In this document: piece by piece, positions 31,650 to 41,600 of the stretch
Layout: each line of letters begins with the position of its first letter
How positions within the stretch are numbered: position 1 is the stretch's first letter
Origin: Nonomuraea candida
GTDB taxonomy: Bacteria; Actinomycetota; Actinomycetes; Streptosporangiales; Streptosporangiaceae
DNA length: 64,000 nt
Direction: 5' to 3'
Assembly: GCF_000725485.1 (NCBI RefSeq)
Contig: NZ_JOAG01000036.1
Coordinates: 62,001-126,000 of the forward strand
Made by a program: the position numbers and the translations under genes
Notes under the pieces: model-generated
Database searches by the model: none
Seen by the model: the letters and a program-made list of their open reading frames with translations, nothing else
Told to the model about the DNA's origin: nothing

Positions 31650-32675
31650 ATGACCGTACCTGGCATCGACCACCCCGGCCTGGTCGCGTGGATGGGCAGG
31701 CACGTGCCCGACGCGGGCGAGCCCCAGTCCGTCTCGCTGATCTCGGGAGGCAGGTCGAACCTGACCTATCTGGTCGAGACCGGGGAGCGCAGGCTCGTGC
31801 TGCGCCGGCCGCCGCTGGGCCACGTGCTGCCCACCGCCCACGACATGCGCCGCGAATGGCGGGTCATCTCGGCGCTCGCGCCCACGCCCGTGCCGGTGCC
31901 GGAGCCGGTCGCGTTCTGCGGCGACGAGGACGTCATCGGGGCGCCGTTCTACCTTATGGGTCACGTCGAGGGCGTCGCCGTACGGACGAGGGAGCAGCTC
32001 GGCGACCCGGGCCCCGAGCGCACGCGGCGGCTGTCGGAGCGGCTGGCCGAGGTGCTGGCCGCCATCCACGCGGTGGACTACCGCGAGGTGGGCCTGGGCG
32101 ACTTCGGGAAGCCGGAGGGCTACCTGGCCAGGCAGCTCGACCGGTGGTGCCAGCAGTGGGAGCGCTCGAAGACCGCCGACCTGCCCGAGTACGACCGGCT
32201 CGTCGCGCGGCTGCGCGAGCGGCTGCCCGCCGAGGCGCCCGGCACGCTGGTGCACGGCGACTACCGGCTGGACAACACGCTGCTGCGGCCGGGCGACCAG
32301 GAGATCGTGGCCGTGGTCGACTGGGAGATGTCCACGCTCGGCAACCCGCTGGCCGACCTGGGGCTCACCCTGACCTACTGGCACGACCTCGGCACCGACG
32401 AGCGGGACCGGCTGCCGGTGGCCGGTGACGTGACGGCGGCGCCGGGGTTCATGAACGTGCGCGAGTTCGCCGCCCACTACAGCAAGGTGTCCGGCCGCGA
32501 CATTTCAGACCTCGGGTTCTATGTCGCCTTCGGCAACTTCAAGCTCGCGGTCATCCTGGAGGGTATCCACGCCCGGTTCCGGCAGGGTAAGACCGTGGGG
32601 GAGGGGTTCGACGGCATCGGCGCCGCCGTGCCCACGTTGGTCTCCCGCGCGCACCGCATGCTCGACCAGCCCTGA
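31650..32675 (+). CDS. APH-family phosphotransferase (ACAD10/11-like)
   Basis: 341 residues. SLISGGRSNLTYLVETGERRLVLRRPP is the nucleotide-binding N-lobe, LVHGDYRLDNTLL is the catalytic Brenner-like motif (HGDYxxxN), and VAVVDWEMSTLGNPLADLGL supplies the metal-binding aspartate. This is the aminoglycoside-phosphotransferase-like kinase family found beside acyl-CoA dehydrogenases; the substrate is probably a hydroxylated acyl compound. It starts at ATG 31650 with TCTAAT 13 nt upstream and no clear SD. The next gene, an SDR, is 46 bp away, and the two probably form a small operon. Confidence 0.87.
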   Translation: MTVPGIDHPGLVAWMGRHVPDAGEPQSVSLISGGRSNLTYLVETGERRLVLRRPPLGHVLPTAHDMRREWRVISALAPTPVPVPEPVAFCGDEDVIGAPFYLMGHVEGVAVRTREQLGDPGPERTRRLSERLAEVLAAIHAVDYREVGLGDFGKPEGYLARQLDRWCQQWERSKTADLPEYDRLVARLRERLPAEAPGTLVHGDYRLDNTLLRPGDQEIVAVVDWEMSTLGNPLADLGLTLTYWHDLGTDERDRLPVAGDVTAAPGFMNVREFAAHYSKVSGRDISDLGFYVAFGNFKLAVILEGIHARFRQGKTVGEGFDGIGAAVPTLVSRAHRMLDQP

Positions 32676-32721
32676 CCTCCCCACGAGGCCGGCCCCGACC
32701 ATCCCCGTCACAAGGAGCGTC

Positions 32722-33474
32722 ATGAGCACTGTTGCACTGATCACCGGAGCGGCGAGCGGCATCGGCGCCGCCGTGGCGCGCCGCCTGTCGGCGGGGGGCG
32801 TCAAGTGCGTCCTCGTCGACCTCGACGGGGAGGGGGCCGAGCGGCTGGCCAAAGAGCTGGACGGCGCGTGGCTGGCCGCCGACGTCAGCACCGAGGAGGC
32901 CTCGCTGGCGGCCGTCGCGCTGGCCGAGGAGCGCTACGGCCGCCTCGACCTGGTGCACCTCAACGCCGGCATCACCGGCCGGGTGGACCTGGCGGACTTC
33001 GACCTCGCGCGCTACCGCCAGGTGGTCGGGGTCAACATGGACGGCGTCGTCTTCGGCGTGCGCGCCAGCGTCCCCCTGCTGCTGCGCTCGGGCGGCGGCG
33101 CGATCGTGGTCACCTCCTCGCTGGCCGGGCTCGTCGGGTTCTCCGGCGACCCCATCTACACGATGACCAAGCACGCCGTCGTCGGCCTGGTCAGGGCGCT
33201 GGCCGAGCCGCTGGCCGCCCAGAACGTGCGCATCGGCGCGGTCTGCCCCGGCTTCACCGACACGCCGCTCGTGGCCGAGGCGCGGGAGACGTTCGTCAAC
33301 GCGGGCTTCCCCCTGCTCGACGCCGAAGACGTGGCCGCCGCCGTCGAGTCAGCCTTCTACGCCGAGACTCCCGGCACGCTGCTCATCGTGCAGCCGGGCC
33401 GCCAGCCGGTGCCGTACCGGTACGCGGGGGTGCCCGGTCCCGCGGGAGGACAGAAGCCGCCGAGCACTGATTGA
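32722..33474 (+). CDS. Short-chain dehydrogenase/reductase
   Basis: 250 residues from ATG 32722, with AAGGAG in front. It is a classical SDR: TGAASGIG (cofactor), LHLNAGITG-type NAG motif, a catalytic serine in VVTSSLAG, and YTMTK as the YxxxK pair. The Asp after the second strand (LVDLDGEG) indicates NAD(H) preference. The end has PGRQPVPYRYAGVPG. The substrate is unknown; the pairing with an ACAD10/11-like phosphotransferase hints at hydroxy-acyl metabolism. A strong terminator follows at 33504. Confidence 0.88.
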   Translation: MSTVALITGAASGIGAAVARRLSAGGVKCVLVDLDGEGAERLAKELDGAWLAADVSTEEASLAAVALAEERYGRLDLVHLNAGITGRVDLADFDLARYRQVVGVNMDGVVFGVRASVPLLLRSGGGAIVVTSSLAGLVGFSGDPIYTMTKHAVVGLVRALAEPLAAQNVRIGAVCPGFTDTPLVAEARETFVNAGFPLLDAEDVAAAVESAFYAETPGTLLIVQPGRQPVPYRYAGVPGPAGGQKPPSTD

Positions 33475-33503
33475 CGGCGAGTCACGCGCAAAGCGGGACC
33501 ACT

Positions 33504-33545
33504 AACGTGAGAAGGGCCGAGCTGCTGCTCGGCCCTTCTCACGTT
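33504..33545 (+). terminator. Strong hairpin terminator
   Basis: A perfect 19-bp stem (33504-33522 with 33527-33545) closes a TGCT loop, just 30 bp after the SDR stop codon. It is among the most stable hairpins in the window. It lacks a long T-tract, as is usual for actinomycetes. Confidence 0.88.
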
Positions 33546-33608
33546 GCGAACCTTGTAGGTTCGTGGTCACCCTTTGTGTACACGTTTCGCGAGGACGAGG
33601 AGCGTTCA

Positions 33609-34997
33609 GTGATTCCGACCGACGGCCGACACGCGCGACGGCGATCGCCCTGGCCGATCGCACTTGGAGCGGGCATTCTCGCGATCGTGCTGGTGGCGGG
33701 CATCATGGTCTACGCCGCGATGCGGAAGGAGGAGCGCAGCGGGTTCACCGGCAGCGAGGTGGCCACCCAGCAGCCCACCCAGCCCGCGCCGCAGCTCGAA
33801 GAGCCCCCCGCGCTGCCCAGCTGGCCGCGCTGGGGCGTCACGCACACCCAGTTCAGCGCCGACACCGAGTCGGGGGAGGTCGTGGAGCAGGCCAGGGGCC
33901 TGCTCGGCCGGGTCCCGATGCTGCAGAACCAGCACATCATGGGCTGGGGCGTGGGCAACCCGGAGCCCAGCCCCGGGCAGTACAACTTCCGCGACCTGGA
34001 CCGGCGGCTGACGTTCATGTCGTCGTCGCGGGCGGTGCCGGTCATCACGCTGTGCTGCGCGCCCGACTGGATGAAGGGCGGGCAGGCCGGGCGTACGGAC
34101 TGGAGCAAGAACCACACGGTCGCGCCCGAGAAGGAGCACTTCGACGACTTCGCCAAGCTCGCGGTGCGGGTGGCCAAGCAGTACCCGACGGTCAAGCACT
34201 ACCTGGTGTGGAACGAGTTCAAGGGCTTCTGGAACAGCGACACCAACGCGTGGGACGCCGCGGGCTACACCGAGATGTACAACAAGGTCTACAGGGCCTT
34301 GAAGAAGGTGAACAAGGACATCCAGGTCGGCGGCCCGTACGTGCCGATCGACAGCTACGAGCGCGGCCCGCGATCGGAGCTGAGCGGGCCGTGGGGCACC
34401 GTCGACCAGCGCGCGCTCGACGCGGTCAAGCACTGGATCGCCAACAAGGAGGGCGCCGACTTCATCGTCGTGGACGGCGCGTCGATGCCGAAGGGCCAGG
34501 AGAACCTGCCCGACGACTTCGGCGCGCAGGCCAAGTTCAGCGCCATCACCGAGTGGCTGCGCAAGCAGAGCGGCGACCTGCCGATCTGGTGGGCCGAATG
34601 GTACGTCGAGCCGGACAACTCCCAGTGGAGCGAGGAGAAGCGCACGGCCGTGCAGGCGACCGCCCTCATGGAGTTCGCCAAGAGCGGGGTCACCACGGCG
34701 CTGTACTGGAACCCGCAGAGCAAGGACCGGGGCGACTGCCCCGGCTGCCTCTGGCAGCCCAAGGTCGGCGATGAGATGCCGATGGCCGGGCTGCTCAGCG
34801 GGTTCACCAAGTGGTTCCCCACCGGGGTCGAGGTGCAGGAGGTGCGGACCTCCGACCCGAAGGTGCGAGTGCTGGGCCAGCCGCGCCAGCTCGTCATGGT
34901 CAACACCTCCGACCGGGAGGTCACGGCCACCGTGGACGGGCGGCAGGTCACGCTGCGGCCGTACGAGATCAGGTGGTCGGGGCGCGGTGGCGCGTGA
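33609..34997 (+). CDS. Membrane-anchored GH39-like glycosidase
   Basis: 462 residues from GTG 33609, with GAGGAG in front. A short basic tail and one N-terminal transmembrane helix (15-36) precede a Pro-rich spacer and a TIM-barrel catalytic domain. VWNEFKGFW (acid/base E203) and LPIWWAEWYVEP (nucleophile E330), with WGVTHTQFSADT at the first strand, fit clan A glycosidases of the GH39/PslG type. PslG-like enzymes trim exopolysaccharides as they are made. It lies within the polysaccharide region, tail-to-tail with the acyltransferase gene and overlapping it by 29 nt. Substrate unknown. Confidence 0.78.
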   Translation: MIPTDGRHARRRSPWPIALGAGILAIVLVAGIMVYAAMRKEERSGFTGSEVATQQPTQPAPQLEEPPALPSWPRWGVTHTQFSADTESGEVVEQARGLLGRVPMLQNQHIMGWGVGNPEPSPGQYNFRDLDRRLTFMSSSRAVPVITLCCAPDWMKGGQAGRTDWSKNHTVAPEKEHFDDFAKLAVRVAKQYPTVKHYLVWNEFKGFWNSDTNAWDAAGYTEMYNKVYRALKKVNKDIQVGGPYVPIDSYERGPRSELSGPWGTVDQRALDAVKHWIANKEGADFIVVDGASMPKGQENLPDDFGAQAKFSAITEWLRKQSGDLPIWWAEWYVEPDNSQWSEEKRTAVQATALMEFAKSGVTTALYWNPQSKDRGDCPGCLWQPKVGDEMPMAGLLSGFTKWFPTGVEVQEVRTSDPKVRVLGQPRQLVMVNTSDREVTATVDGRQVTLRPYEIRWSGRGGA

Positions 34998-36333
34998 CCC
35001 CGCGCTCGTGGCGGCGGAAGACCGCCCAGCACGCCGCCAGGGCGAGGGCGAACACCGGCAGCCAGGCCAGCCGGGCCGCCACCCAGGCCGCCGAGTCCGG
35101 GGGCGTGTGCAGGCCCGGCAGAGCGCGGCCGGTGAGCAGGCCGAGGGCGGTGACGGCGATCATGGCGGTCTGGTGCCAGAGGAAGATCGTGATCGCCGAC
35201 AGGTTGACCAGCGCCGTGGCGGCCCAGGCCAGGGGCCGCCGCAGCGCGCGGCGCAGCGGGCCGAGCAGCAGCACGGCCGCGCCGCACTGGGCCAGGCCGA
35301 AGGTGACGGCGGCGAGCGTGGGCGGGTCGAGGTTGGAGATCGCCGCGCCCGGCACGCCCACCATGGCCACCGGGTAACCCGCCCACCCGATCAGCCCGGC
35401 CGTGGCGGCGCCGCCGCCGAGCAGCAGCGCCCACCCGGTGCGCGGCCCCGGCACCGCCCACCCGCCCCGCTCTTCGCCCGCCCCGGACGCGCGCCGGGCG
35501 CCGCCGCCGCCCCAGGCGACGCCCAGGCAGTACGGCACCAGCCAGCCGGCCGGCACGTTCACCCAGCCCAGCCAGGCGGGCCCGCCCAGGCCGAACCGCA
35601 GCAGGTCGACCAGCGCCACGACCGCGAGCGGCCACGCCGGGTGCAGCCGGGCGGCCAGCGGGGTCGCCGCCGTCAGCACGGCGAAGATCAGCAGGAACCA
35701 CAGCGGCGACCACACCAGCTTGACCAGCGTGCGCACGCTGTCCAGCCCGACCCCGCCGGCCGGCAGCACGAGCGCGATCACCGCCCAGACCGCCGGCACG
35801 GCCGCCACGGGCCGGAACAACCGCGCCAGCCGCCCGCCGACCCAGCCCGGGTAACCCGCCCTCTGCCCGCTACCGGTTGCCTGCCCGCCACCGGTCGCCT
35901 GCCCGCCACCGGTCGCCTGCCCGCTACCGGCTGCCTGCCCGCCACTTGCCGCCCGCCCACCGCCCGCCGCGTTGCCGCGCGAGGCCCGGTCGTGGCCCGC
36001 CGCCCGCAGGCCCCTGCCCGCCACCATGCCGCCCACCAGGAAGAACACCGCCAGCGTCTGGAAGACCCAGGACAGCGGGGCGAGCTCGGGGAGCGCGCGC
36101 AGCGGGCTGGCGGCGCGCACCGTGCCGCTGTCGGCCACCAGCGCCGTCACCAGCCAGTGGCCCAGCACCACGCCGGCGATGGCCAGCGCCCGCAGCCCGT
36201 CCACGCCCCGGTCGCGCGTCGCGGGGGTGGCCGCGTCGATCCGGGCGAGCAGGTCACGCATGCGCCGCCCACCCCTGCGGGCGAGCAGCTCACGTATGCG
36301 CCGCCCGCCCCTGCGGGCGAGCAGGTCACGCAT
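34969..36333 (-). CDS. Acyltransferase-3 family membrane protein
   Basis: 454 residues if started at ATG 36333; 430 from ATG 36261. The AT3 pattern is clear: RDRGVDGLRALAIAGVVLGHWLV, FFLVGGMVAGRGL and SAITIFLWHQTAMIAVTALGLL, with about 10 membrane segments. These proteins acylate sugars in surface polysaccharides or lipids. The start region consists of a 36-bp repeat that re-creates ATG(GTGA)-like starts, making the true start uncertain. A Gly/Gln/Ala/Thr-rich cytoplasmic loop (about 95 residues in) is made of a six-residue repeat. The 3' end overlaps the GH39-like gene by 29 nt tail-to-tail. Confidence 0.82.
   Translation of the reverse strand: MRDLLARRGGRRIRELLARRGGRRMRDLLARIDAATPATRDRGVDGLRALAIAGVVLGHWLVTALVADSGTVRAASPLRALPELAPLSWVFQTLAVFFLVGGMVAGRGLRAAGHDRASRGNAAGGGRAASGGQAAGSGQATGGGQATGGGQATGSGQRAGYPGWVGGRLARLFRPVAAVPAVWAVIALVLPAGGVGLDSVRTLVKLVWSPLWFLLIFAVLTAATPLAARLHPAWPLAVVALVDLLRFGLGGPAWLGWVNVPAGWLVPYCLGVAWGGGGARRASGAGEERGGWAVPGPRTGWALLLGGGAATAGLIGWAGYPVAMVGVPGAAISNLDPPTLAAVTFGLAQCGAAVLLLGPLRRALRRPLAWAATALVNLSAITIFLWHQTAMIAVTALGLLTGRALPGLHTPPDSAAWVAARLAWLPVFALALAACWAVFRRHERGVTRHRAPTT
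35867..35958. repeat. 18-bp tandem array in the acyltransferase gene
   Basis: Five diverged 18-bp units coding GGGQAT-like hexapeptides. They lie in a cytoplasmic loop of the acyltransferase, outside the conserved helices. Confidence 0.75.
36238..36333. repeat. 36-bp repeat over the acyltransferase start
   Basis: Two complete 36-bp copies and one partial one (36333-36298, 36297-36262, 36261-36238 on the minus strand). Each copy begins with ATG or ATA followed by CGTGA(C/G)CTGCTCGCC, so the duplication has copied the translation start itself. The first copy also includes the stop of the upstream alpha/beta hydrolase gene in another frame. Confidence 0.82.
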
Positions 36334-37243
36334 GCGCCGCCGTCCCCGATACGATCGCGGCGACGGCGCGCAGGAACGGCGAGCCCGGCCGCAGGTAGTC
36401 GCTGTGCCCGCCGTCGCCCGCCGGGACGACCCGGGCGCCGGACTCCGGCGAGACCGGGTCCAGGCCGAGCCCCAGGGTGACGAAGGGCAGCCGGAGCCGT
36501 ACGTGCGGCACCTCGGCGATCCAGTCCCGGGAGCCGCGCGCGGCCCACACCGGGGCGGAGGTGCGCAGCGGGGCGCCGGTGCCGGTGCCGGGCGCGCCGT
36601 ACAGGACGATGTTCGCCACGTCGCCCAGCCCGGCCGCGGCCCGGCCGCAGACGACCGCGCCGTAGGAGTGGCACAGCAGCGACACCCGCGCGGGCCCCAG
36701 CTCCCGTACGAGCGCCAGGAGCGCCGGGCCGGCCTCGTCGGCGCGGCCGGTGGTGAGCAGGGCCGCGTCGAGCGGGCCGGGGGGCCGGTAGCCGAGCCAC
36801 GCGACGACGGCGGCCCCCTCGCCCAGCTCAAGCGACAGGGCCAGGGCGTCGGCGCGCAGCCGGCCCTGCCGGTCGAGGCCGGTGTCCGAGCCGGGCACGA
36901 GCACGGCCACCCGGCGGGCCGCCGCCAGGTCGCCGAACACCTCGGCGGCCCGGCCCCCGTCGCGCCCGTCGAAGAACAGGAAGCGCCGCCCCGGCTCCGC
37001 CATCGCGCGCAGCGACCGCGCCCGGCGCGTCTGCCCGTGCGCGGCGGCCGTGCGTTCGGCCGCGCGGATGTCCTGGCGGACGGCGGCGTACCGCGCCTCG
37101 GTCAGGCCCGCCGGAGGGCGGGCCGGCGCGGGGGCCGGGACCGCGGAGCCCGACAGCGGCGCGGCCACGGTGGCGGCCATCGTGGCGGCCAGCGCGCCGG
37201 TGGCCAGCGTGGGGAGCAGGGTGTGGCGTAGGCGGGAGAGCAT
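36326..37243 (-). CDS. Secreted alpha/beta hydrolase
   Basis: 305 residues from ATG 37243. A signal peptide is visible: LRHTLLPTLATGALAATMAATVAAP, with a likely AxA-type cleavage. The hydrolase core has a VAVLVPGSDTGLD oxyanion strand, the nucleophile elbow SLLCHSYGAVVC (S in HSYG), an Asp in DPVSPES and a final His in GDGGHSDYLRPGS. It resembles the DUF1023-type alpha/beta hydrolases of actinomycetes. The substrate is unknown. It ends in the acyltransferase start repeat, so coupling between the two is likely. Confidence 0.8.
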   Translation of the reverse strand: MLSRLRHTLLPTLATGALAATMAATVAAPLSGSAVPAPAPARPPAGLTEARYAAVRQDIRAAERTAAAHGQTRRARSLRAMAEPGRRFLFFDGRDGGRAAEVFGDLAAARRVAVLVPGSDTGLDRQGRLRADALALSLELGEGAAVVAWLGYRPPGPLDAALLTTGRADEAGPALLALVRELGPARVSLLCHSYGAVVCGRAAAGLGDVANIVLYGAPGTGTGAPLRTSAPVWAARGSRDWIAEVPHVRLRLPFVTLGLGLDPVSPESGARVVPAGDGGHSDYLRPGSPFLRAVAAIVSGTAAHA

Positions 37244-37355
37244 GCGCCGAACGCTAGGGATCGCACCCTGTCGTCGGCGTCCCACCAGGGAGTGGATCGG
37301 CGAGGTAGCTCTGGAGTACTACGGGGATGAGGAGCCCGCGCGGCCCTGGGCGCGC

Positions 37356-38576
37356 TCACGGGCCCGCAGCGCGCCCCCGCCGGGTTTCGGGTCTGCCCCA
37401 GTACGTCAGAGCGCGCAGCAGCCACTCCACCGGCCCGTACCGGTGCCCTCTGAGCCACCACCGGCTGACGACGACCTGGGCGGCGAAGACGGCCAGCGCG
37501 ATCAGCACCTCCAGCGCCGGGCTGACCCGGTCCAAAAGCGCCAGCCCGTACCCGGTGAAGATCAGCGAGCAGATCAGCGACTGGGCGAGGTAGTGGGACA
37601 GCGCCATCCGGCCGGGGGCGGCCAGCGCCCGCCCGAGCCGCGGCAGGTGCGGCAGCGCCCGCAGGAACGTGGCCGCGTACGCCGCCGCCAGCAGCGGCGC
37701 CGTCACCAGGTCCACCGCCTCGCCCCAGAACTTGTGCGGCGTGTGGTTCCACACCGACATGGTGTGGACGAACGAGCCGGCCAGCCCCACCGGGAACCCG
37801 ATCCACTGCAGCCTGCGCAGCGTCACCGTGTGCGCGGGCAGGTCGCGCAGCGCCCCCAGCCTGCCGACCGCCAGCCCGATCAGGCACGCCGCCAGCACGG
37901 CCGGCCCCTGGAACAGCACCCGCAGCACCAGGATCCACGACAGCTTGCGCAGGTGCTCGGAGACGATCTCCGCGATGCCGCCGCCCAGCGCCGAGTTCGA
38001 CGCGGCGGCCTCCCGCGCGGTGTCCGCGACCGTGGCCGAGGGGTCCAGCCCGGCCATGGTCAGCACCGCCAGCAGCACGAACCCGAGCGCGAGCAGCAGC
38101 GTCAGCCCGGTGGCCACCAGCACCGCCGTGCGCGGCCGGATCCGGCGCAGGATGAGCAGGGCCAGGCCCACGGCCGCGTACGTGGTCAGGATGTCCCCGG
38201 GGAACAGCAGCACGGCGTGCGCCAGCCCGAGCAGCGCCAGCCCCGCCAGCCGCCGCAGGAACATCGGCGTGAACGGCAGCCCCCGCCGCTCCGCCGAGTC
38301 GGTCTGCAGCGTGAAGCTGTAGCCGAACAGGAACGAGAACAGCAGGTAGAACTTGTTCTCCGCGACCAGCGTCACGACCCACCGCACGCCCCAGTCCAGG
38401 GGCGCGTCGAACGCGGGCTCCGCCAGCCCGGCCATCCGGTAGCCGGAGGCCAGGAAGGCGATGTTCACGACGAGGATGCCCAGGAGCGAGAAACCCCTCA
38501 GGGCGTCCACGGAGGCGAGCCTCGTGGTGGTGCGTCGTGTGTCGGCCTGTGCGGGATGTGTCTCCTGTGTCCTCAT
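37356..38576 (-). CDS. DUF418 family membrane protein (second copy)
   Basis: 406 residues. ASVDALRGFSLLGILVVNIAFL is the classical DUF418 N-terminus, FYLLFSFLFGYSFTLQ the central motif, and ALSHYLAQSLICSLIFTGYGLAL with VVVSRWWLRGHRYGPVEWLLRALTYW the C-terminal DUF418 block. It has about nine membrane helices. It is a more typical member than the one at 2444-3670. It is the last gene before the large polymerase candidate, and its start is 43 bp from that gene's stop. Confidence 0.9.
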   Translation of the reverse strand: MRTQETHPAQADTRRTTTRLASVDALRGFSLLGILVVNIAFLASGYRMAGLAEPAFDAPLDWGVRWVVTLVAENKFYLLFSFLFGYSFTLQTDSAERRGLPFTPMFLRRLAGLALLGLAHAVLLFPGDILTTYAAVGLALLILRRIRPRTAVLVATGLTLLLALGFVLLAVLTMAGLDPSATVADTAREAAASNSALGGGIAEIVSEHLRKLSWILVLRVLFQGPAVLAACLIGLAVGRLGALRDLPAHTVTLRRLQWIGFPVGLAGSFVHTMSVWNHTPHKFWGEAVDLVTAPLLAAAYAATFLRALPHLPRLGRALAAPGRMALSHYLAQSLICSLIFTGYGLALLDRVSPALEVLIALAVFAAQVVVSRWWLRGHRYGPVEWLLRALTYWGRPETRRGRAAGP

Positions 38577-38618
38577 CGGAGAGCATCATCCCGCACAAGC
38601 TGAGAGTTTCCTGGGAAT

Positions 38619-41600
38619 TCAGTTGTTTTGCGCGATATAGATGAATCTCTCGATGATCACCGCGAGCGCCACCACGAAGGAGGGCACCGCCAGGAACAGC
38701 AGCCGCCTGCGGGCCTTCGGCGCCCGGTTCGGGCCGTTCAGCCGGATGATCTCGTAGCCGAAGAGCGCCACCCACGTCACGCCCAGCGCGCCGATGCCCA
38801 CGGGCGTCCACGGCGAGGTGGGGTCGCCGCGGCCCTTGTAGGGGTTCGGTTCGGGGATCTCGGTGCCCCGGACGAACGTCTTCCAGGTGTAGAGCGCCGC
38901 GTCCTCGTTGGAGAAGACCCGCTTCAGGTCGGGCGACTTGTCCAGCGCCGCCCGGAACCTCTCACCCCAGTCCGCCGGGAAGCCCTCGTTGAGCTGCAGA
39001 TAGCTCACCTGGCCGCGGCTCACCATCAGGTACGAGTTCCGTTCCGCCTTCTTCAGCGCCGCCACGGCGTCGGAGATCTTCGTCGGGTCCTTGTGCACCA
39101 GCGCCTGGAGGTTGAAGCTGACCTTCTCCACGTCCCGCTCGCCCCACGGCAGCGTCGGGGTGACCTGGGGGCCTTCCTCGGGCACCAGGTAGAGCACCCG
39201 CGCGCTGGGCTTGTCGTGCTCGTAGACGTAGTGCAGGGCGGCCACCTCGCCGGTGGTGACCCGCTCGAACTTCTCGTTGCCGTACCTGGCCACCAGGAAC
39301 GCCATCGCGAACACGACCGCGAAGCACGCCGCCAGCACCAGCGAGACGCGCTTGGTCAGCTCGGGGTTGAAGCGCACGTTCCGCTTGCGCAGCGGCACGG
39401 TCTCCTCGCGCACGTCCGCGCTGTCGGCCGGCAGGTTCGGGAAGAACGCGTACGCGGCCAGCAGGCACGCTCCCGGCAGCGCGAACATGTAGATGCGCAG
39501 GCCGATCTCGCCGCCGTAGCTCTGCAGCGCCAGCGCCAGCACCGGCACGCACAGCAGGATCAGCGCCGAGCGGTCGAACACCCCGCGCCGCAGCCGCCGG
39601 AACAACCCCACCGCGGCACAGCCCAGGATCACCGCGAGGATGCCCAGGCGGGCCTGGAGCACCAGCGCGTGCGCGGGGTCGGCGCCCTCGATGCGGTCGC
39701 CGGTGTTGCTCTGGATGTTCTGGAAGATGTTGCCCAGGCCGCCGAAGATCGTGTCGATCTGGCTGGCCCAGAAGCCGACCGTCATGTAGCTGATCCACGC
39801 CAGCACGATCAGCCCGAGGAAGAACGGCAGCGCCCAGGTCAGCGTGGTCCGCTTGAAGATCAGGAACGCCGTCACCACGCCGAGCATCATGAACGGCGTG
39901 ATCTGGTGCGAGGCCACCGACGCCAGGAACAACGCCACCAGCATCATGAGCATGAGCAGCTTGTCGGCCCGGAACATGCCGGTGTTGGCCAGCTCGCCCG
40001 GCGTCATCGCGTCCAGCCTGCCGATCCACTTGCGCAGGCCCTTGGGCGGGACGGGCTTCGTGCGCGGCTCCACCCGCCCGAACCAGCGCAACAGGATCGC
40101 CACGAACGCCAGATAGAGCGCGAAGGTGAACCCTTGGGGCGAGAAGTAGTCCTGCCCGATCCACTGCACCAGCACGAACAGCAGCGCCGCGAACCACCGC
40201 GCCCGCGTGGTGGCCACGACCTGGCGCAGGATCAGCACGAACGGCAGCAGGTAGAGCAGGTTCGACAGGAGCGGCGTCCACTGCAGGATCGTCGTCATGT
40301 CGGTGATGCCGGCGGCCTTGGTCACGAACGCGAACAACGCGAAGAAGCCCGGCCAGCCCATGCGGGCGTCGATGCCGATCGCCGTCTCACCGGTCCTGCC
40401 GATGAACTCCACGAACCCCGCGTGGATGTACGCGGTCGGGAAGCGCGGCTCCTCGGCCACCAGCGCGCCCGCGCCGTGCAGGGCGAAGGTGATCGCGGCG
40501 ATCTGGAACAGCAGCAGGAACTTGCGGTCGGTGCTCTGGGTGACCGTGACGAAGAACGACACGATCATGATCAGGATGGCGATGAACGCCGTGGCCGGCA
40601 GCGCCGAGATCAGCCCGAGGCCGTCGATGTCGGCCGGGTCCACGCCGCGCAGGGGGCCCGGGGGGACCTTGAGGGCGAGGACGTACATGATCAGGCCCTC
40701 GAGGACCAGCAGCACGGGCAGCCACTTGGGCGCGCTCGCGATCAGCGCCCCCAGCCGGCCGCCCCGCGCACGCGGCTTCCCAGGCGCCTGCCGCGCCACC
40801 GCCGGCTGCGCCCCCACCTGGGGGTGCGCCACCTGCTGGGGACCACCCGGCTGAGGCCCGGAGGGCTGGGGTCCGCCCGGCCCGCTCGGCCGGAACCCGC
40901 CCGGCCCGGACGGCTGCGGCCCGCTCGGTGCGCTCGGCTGCGGCCCGGCGGGCTGAGGTCCGCTCGGCTGAGGTCCGCCGGGCTGGAGCCCGCTCGGCCC
41001 GGCGGGCTGAGGTCCGCTCGGCCCGCTGGTCTGGGGCCCGCTGGTGTGAGGTCCGCTCGGCTGGGGTGCGCCCGGCTGGGGTGCGCCCGGTTTCGGGGTG
41101 GTCTGTGGTGGTGCGCCCTGTGCCCCCGCCGGGCCCTGCGTCCCTGCCGGGCTCTGGGTGGTGGTCCCGTCCGTTCCCGGTGTCTGGGCCGGGGGAGTCT
41201 GCACGAGGTTGGCCAGCGCCTGCGACCCGACGACCTTCCGTCCGGCCCCGCCGGCCCCACCGGTCGCGTCACCGGCCGGCTTCTCGGGGGAGGGCTGCGT
41301 GCTCATGGGCTGCGTACCCGCCGTCGGCCCCGCGGCGGCGGCTCCGGCCGCGCCGGACTTCGTGCCGGGCGCGGGCTGAGGCCCGCTGGGCGGCTGGGCG
41401 CGCGGCCCCGGCTGGGGGCCGCTCGGAGGCTGCGTACGCGGCCCCGGCTTGGCGGGGGCAGGGGTGGACGACGCCGAGGCGGCCTCCTCGGCCGTCGGCG
41501 CCTTCCCGATGTGTACGGGCCCGGGCAGCCGGACGGCCGTGGTCTTCTCCGCGTCGGACTCGGCGGCCTTCCCGGCGGCGCCGCCGGACTCGGCGGCCTT

